Shown one piece after another: positions 61,786 to 64,000 of a DNA stretch of 64,000 nt. The notes under the pieces are model-generated. The model searched no databases. It was not told where the DNA came from and worked only from the letters and a program-made list of their open reading frames with translations. The DNA comes from Pseudomonas sp. 7SR1. Lineage in GTDB: Bacteria > Pseudomonadota > Gammaproteobacteria > Pseudomonadales > Pseudomonadaceae. Within the stretch, counting starts at the first letter, position 1. Each line of letters begins with the position of its first letter. Position numbers and translations under genes: made by a program. The stretch lies in contig NZ_LT707064.1 of assembly GCF_900156465.1 (NCBI RefSeq), positions 4,355,001 through 4,419,000 on the forward strand, in the 5' to 3' direction.

Positions 61786-61839
61786 GAGCAGACTTGCCCC
61801 ATACTTCGCAAAAACGCCTCCACGGATGCCCTGGCCAAC

Positions 61840-63384
61840 ATGCCCGATAACGACAACAAGCCCATCCTCATCAACGAAGAACAGCGTTTTCGCCTGCTCA
61901 TCGATGCCGTGGTCGACTACGCCATCTACATGACCGATCCCACGGGCATCATCATCAGCTGGAACTCCGGTGCCCGACGCTTCAAGGGCTATGAGGAAGC
62001 GGAAATCATCGGCCAGCACTTTTCCCGTTTCTACACCGAAAAGGACCGTGCCGCCGGACTGCCGCAACGGGCCCTCAGTACGGCGGCCCGGGAGGGGCGC
62101 TTCGAAGGCGAAGGCTGGCGGGTGCGCAAGGACGGCACGCAATTCATGGCCCATGTGGTCATCGATGCGATCCGCAGCGATACCGGCGTATTGCTGGGCT
62201 TTGCCAAGATCACCCGTGACATCACGGATGTCACCCAGGCGCAGTTGGCCCTGGAGCAAGCCCGCGAAGCGCTGTTCCAATCCCAGAAGCTGCAAGCCAT
62301 CGGTCAACTGACGGGTGGTATCGCCCATGATTTCAATAACCTGCTGACGGTGATCCTCGGCAACCTGGAGATCGTTCGCAAGCGCATGCCTGGCGACCCC
62401 AAGCTTGCCCAACTGCTGGACAACGCAACCCAGGGCGCGTTGCGCGGCGTTTCCCTAACCCAGCGGATGCTGGCGTTTGCCCGTCGGCAGAAACTGACGT
62501 CCGAATCGGTCCAGTTGCCGGCCCTGGTGCAGGGCATCAGTGGTTTGCTGCAAAGCTCCCTGGGCCCGTCGTTCCACATCCAGACTTCCTTTGCCCCTGG
62601 CCTTTCCCCCGTGCTGGCGGACGTCAACCAACTGGAACTGGCGATCCTCAACCTGGCGACCAACGCCCGTGATGCCATGCCCAACGGGGGGCGTATCCTG
62701 ATCGCGGCCGATGAGCGACGGGATACCCCGGCCTCGCCACAGGCCGCCATGAAGCCCGGGCGCTATGTATGCCTGTCGATCATCGACGAGGGCGAGGGCA
62801 TGGATGAAGCGACCCTGGCCTCGGCCGTCGAGCCGTTTTTCACCACCAAGGGAGTGGGCAAGGGCACCGGCCTGGGGTTGTCCATGGTCCATGGCCTGGC
62901 GGAACAGCTGGGCGGCCGCCTGCTGCTGCTCAGCGAGAAGGGCGTGGGCACCACCGCTGAACTGTGGCTGCCGGTGGCGCAGGCCCAGGTGTCGCAGAAG
63001 GCCCAGGTGCAGGACTCGGCTTCACTGATGACCCAGGAGTTGCTGGTGCTGGTGGTGGACGATGACAGCCTGGTGCTGACCAGTACCCGGCTGCTGATCG
63101 AAGACCTGGGACACCGGGTCCTTTGCGCGTCCTCCGGGGCCCAGGCCCTGGAGCTGTACGAATCCAACCAGGACATCGACCTGGTGATCACCGACATGGC
63201 CATGCCGCAGATGGACGGCTCGCAGTTGGCCAAACTGCTTCGTGACCGGCAGCCCACCTTGCCCATCGTCCTGGCCACCGGTTATGCCGAACGCCTGGAA
63301 GGCTTCGCCACGCAATTGCCGCGCCTGACCAAGCCGTTCAAGCAGATCGACCTGGTGAAGGCCATCGGTCAGACGATGAAATGA
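61840..63384 (+). CDS. PAS hybrid sensor histidine kinase / response regulator
   Basis: 514 residues and no membrane helix, so cytoplasmic. A PAS domain (about 15-130) is followed by HisKA with His163 in GGIAHDFNNLLTVI, HATPase with LATNARDAMPNGG and GVGKGTGLGLSMVHGLA, and a C-terminal receiver with phosphoacceptor Asp452 in VITDMAMPQMDG. The receiver would pass phosphate to an external Hpt or regulator, none of which is adjacent. It lies 54 bp past the helicase gene but is not necessarily in its operon. Confidence 0.93.
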   Translation: MPDNDNKPILINEEQRFRLLIDAVVDYAIYMTDPTGIIISWNSGARRFKGYEEAEIIGQHFSRFYTEKDRAAGLPQRALSTAAREGRFEGEGWRVRKDGTQFMAHVVIDAIRSDTGVLLGFAKITRDITDVTQAQLALEQAREALFQSQKLQAIGQLTGGIAHDFNNLLTVILGNLEIVRKRMPGDPKLAQLLDNATQGALRGVSLTQRMLAFARRQKLTSESVQLPALVQGISGLLQSSLGPSFHIQTSFAPGLSPVLADVNQLELAILNLATNARDAMPNGGRILIAADERRDTPASPQAAMKPGRYVCLSIIDEGEGMDEATLASAVEPFFTTKGVGKGTGLGLSMVHGLAEQLGGRLLLLSEKGVGTTAELWLPVAQAQVSQKAQVQDSASLMTQELLVLVVDDDSLVLTSTRLLIEDLGHRVLCASSGAQALELYESNQDIDLVITDMAMPQMDGSQLAKLLRDRQPTLPIVLATGYAERLEGFATQLPRLTKPFKQIDLVKAIGQTMK

Positions 63385-63408
63385 GCGCAGGGCCCCCGGT
63401 TCGCAGCG

Positions 63409-63639
63409 CTATGTGGTGTTCTTCCTGAACCCCCGCAGGTTCATTGCGCACAGGCAGAACTGCAACACGATCAGTGCATAGGCATCCGTATGCAGGCCCC
63501 AGATCACCCATAGGATGTTGCTCGCGATGAAACAACTGAACCCAGCCACGCGCCGGCGCGGCTGGCGCGAGCCGATCAGCCAGGCCGCCAGTACCGTCAC
63601 CACCATCGCGGGCCATTGCACCCATCCAACATAATCCAC
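63409..63639 (-). CDS. Small integral membrane protein, about 76 residues
   Basis: GTG 63639 has AGGAG with seven-base spacing and is preferred over the long frame that opens at 63834 without coding character. Three hydrophobic stretches (about 4-22, 30-50, 53-72) and a terminal LRGFRKN suggest a three-helix inner-membrane protein. No family is assigned. Confidence 0.65.
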   Translation of the reverse strand: MDYVGWVQWPAMVVTVLAAWLIGSRQPRRRVAGFSCFIASNILWVIWGLHTDAYALIVLQFCLCAMNLRGFRKNTT

Positions 63640-63783
63640 CGCATGCTCCTCGTGCTTTCGATGATCTACAGACCGCAGGCAGCGCTCCGACGTTTCGTTG
63701 GACCGGCGGTCCATCGACTTGAACTTGCCCGATGGCGCGTTCCTCCAACGAAGCTCAATCATCATCGAGGAATGACCTGCGCA

Positions 63784-64000
63784 ATGCCCCGCATCCTGAC
63801 CAGCCAGACCCAGGAAGAAGAACTGACGGAACACAACGCCAAGCTGTTCGGCTCTCCCAAGGAGCGGCTGGATTTCTATCGACGGGAGATCCAGTACGAA
63901 ACCAGCATCCTGGCCAATCGAACCGATGCCTACCTGGCCGCCCAGTCCTTCCTGGTGATCGCCTTCGCCTCATGCATGGCCAACCTGAACCCGGAGTGGG
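63784..64000 (+). CDS. Hypothetical protein, 5' part only
   Basis: 72 codons are in the window before the right edge. The visible part is a charged helix (ERLDFYRREIQYETSI) followed by the start of a hydrophobic segment (SFLVIAFASCMANL), so the product is probably a membrane protein with a cytoplasmic N-terminal helix. Nothing more can be said. Confidence 0.6.
   Translation, partial: MPRILTSQTQEEELTEHNAKLFGSPKERLDFYRREIQYETSILANRTDAYLAAQSFLVIAFASCMANLNPEW

Noticed and set aside
1..64000. Prophage, IS element or integrative element
   Set aside because: No integrase, transposase, terminal inverted repeats or target duplications were found; the tRNA-Ser gene has no partial copy downstream that would mark an attachment site.

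Overview
The window is chromosomal DNA of a Pseudomonas, most likely of the P. fluorescens group. The evidence is uniformly high-GC coding sequence, an alkaline-protease (apr) operon ending in an RTX lipase, the Pseudomonas-type glycogen/trehalose cluster, a FAN1 nuclease of the Pseudomonas type, a DUF1652 protein and short REP-like palindromes. No phage, IS element, integrase, CRISPR array or rRNA was seen. Both ends cut through genes.

Layout. 1-1.8 kb: divergent MFS exporter (cut by the left edge) and short-chain dehydrogenase around a perfect operator-like palindrome, then a SnoaL-like protein. 2-2.2 kb: tRNA-Ser(UGA) with promoter and terminator. 2.2-6.1 kb: YccA-type membrane protein, Lrp regulator divergent from an EamA transporter, and a GapN-like aldehyde dehydrogenase lacking the usual catalytic Glu. 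6.2-9.9 kb: two tandem autotransporter barrels, one with almost no passenger. 10-23.1 kb: EEP-family hydrolase and PIG-L-type deacetylase, then glgX, a DUF2934 protein, treY, malQ, treZ and glgA, all on the minus strand. Together these make, debranch and recycle alpha-glucan and convert its reducing end to trehalose; glgC, glgE, glgB and treS are not here. 23.6-26.2 kb: 2-hydroxyacid dehydrogenase, secreted alpha/beta hydrolase, DUF411 periplasmic protein.

26.3-27.3 kb: an unrecognised protein with a PD-(D/E)XK nuclease signature. 27.6-32.4 kb: a tightly coupled operon (flavoprotein, Rid-family protein, DUF1028, ArgE-like deacylase, then an orphan substrate-binding protein) that looks like a nitrogen-compound catabolic cluster that has lost genes. 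32.4-39 kb: LysR regulator, NDH-2-like flavoprotein, a three-gene two-component module (lone receiver, FixJ-type regulator, membrane histidine kinase) and a GlxA-type AraC regulator. 39.2-44.7 kb: UvrD-like helicase with patches of foreign-looking codon use, DUF1652 protein, and a DHA2 exporter divergent from a LysR regulator.

45.1-56.8 kb: the exoenzyme island aprA-aprI-aprD-aprE-aprF, an autotransporter subtilase and an RTX lipase. AprDEF is a type I secretion machine predicted to export AprA and the lipase; the subtilase carries its own type V barrel. A perfect match to the RsmA/CsrA consensus covers the aprA ribosome-binding site, consistent with Gac/Rsm control known for this gene in related strains. 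56.9-64 kb: small secreted protein, YgdI/YgdR-type lipoprotein, FAN1-like VRR-NUC nuclease translationally coupled to an XPD/DinG-like Fe-S helicase (a DNA repair pair), a hybrid PAS histidine kinase, a small membrane protein and the start of another unknown gene.

All calls come from reading the sequence and family knowledge; no database search was run.
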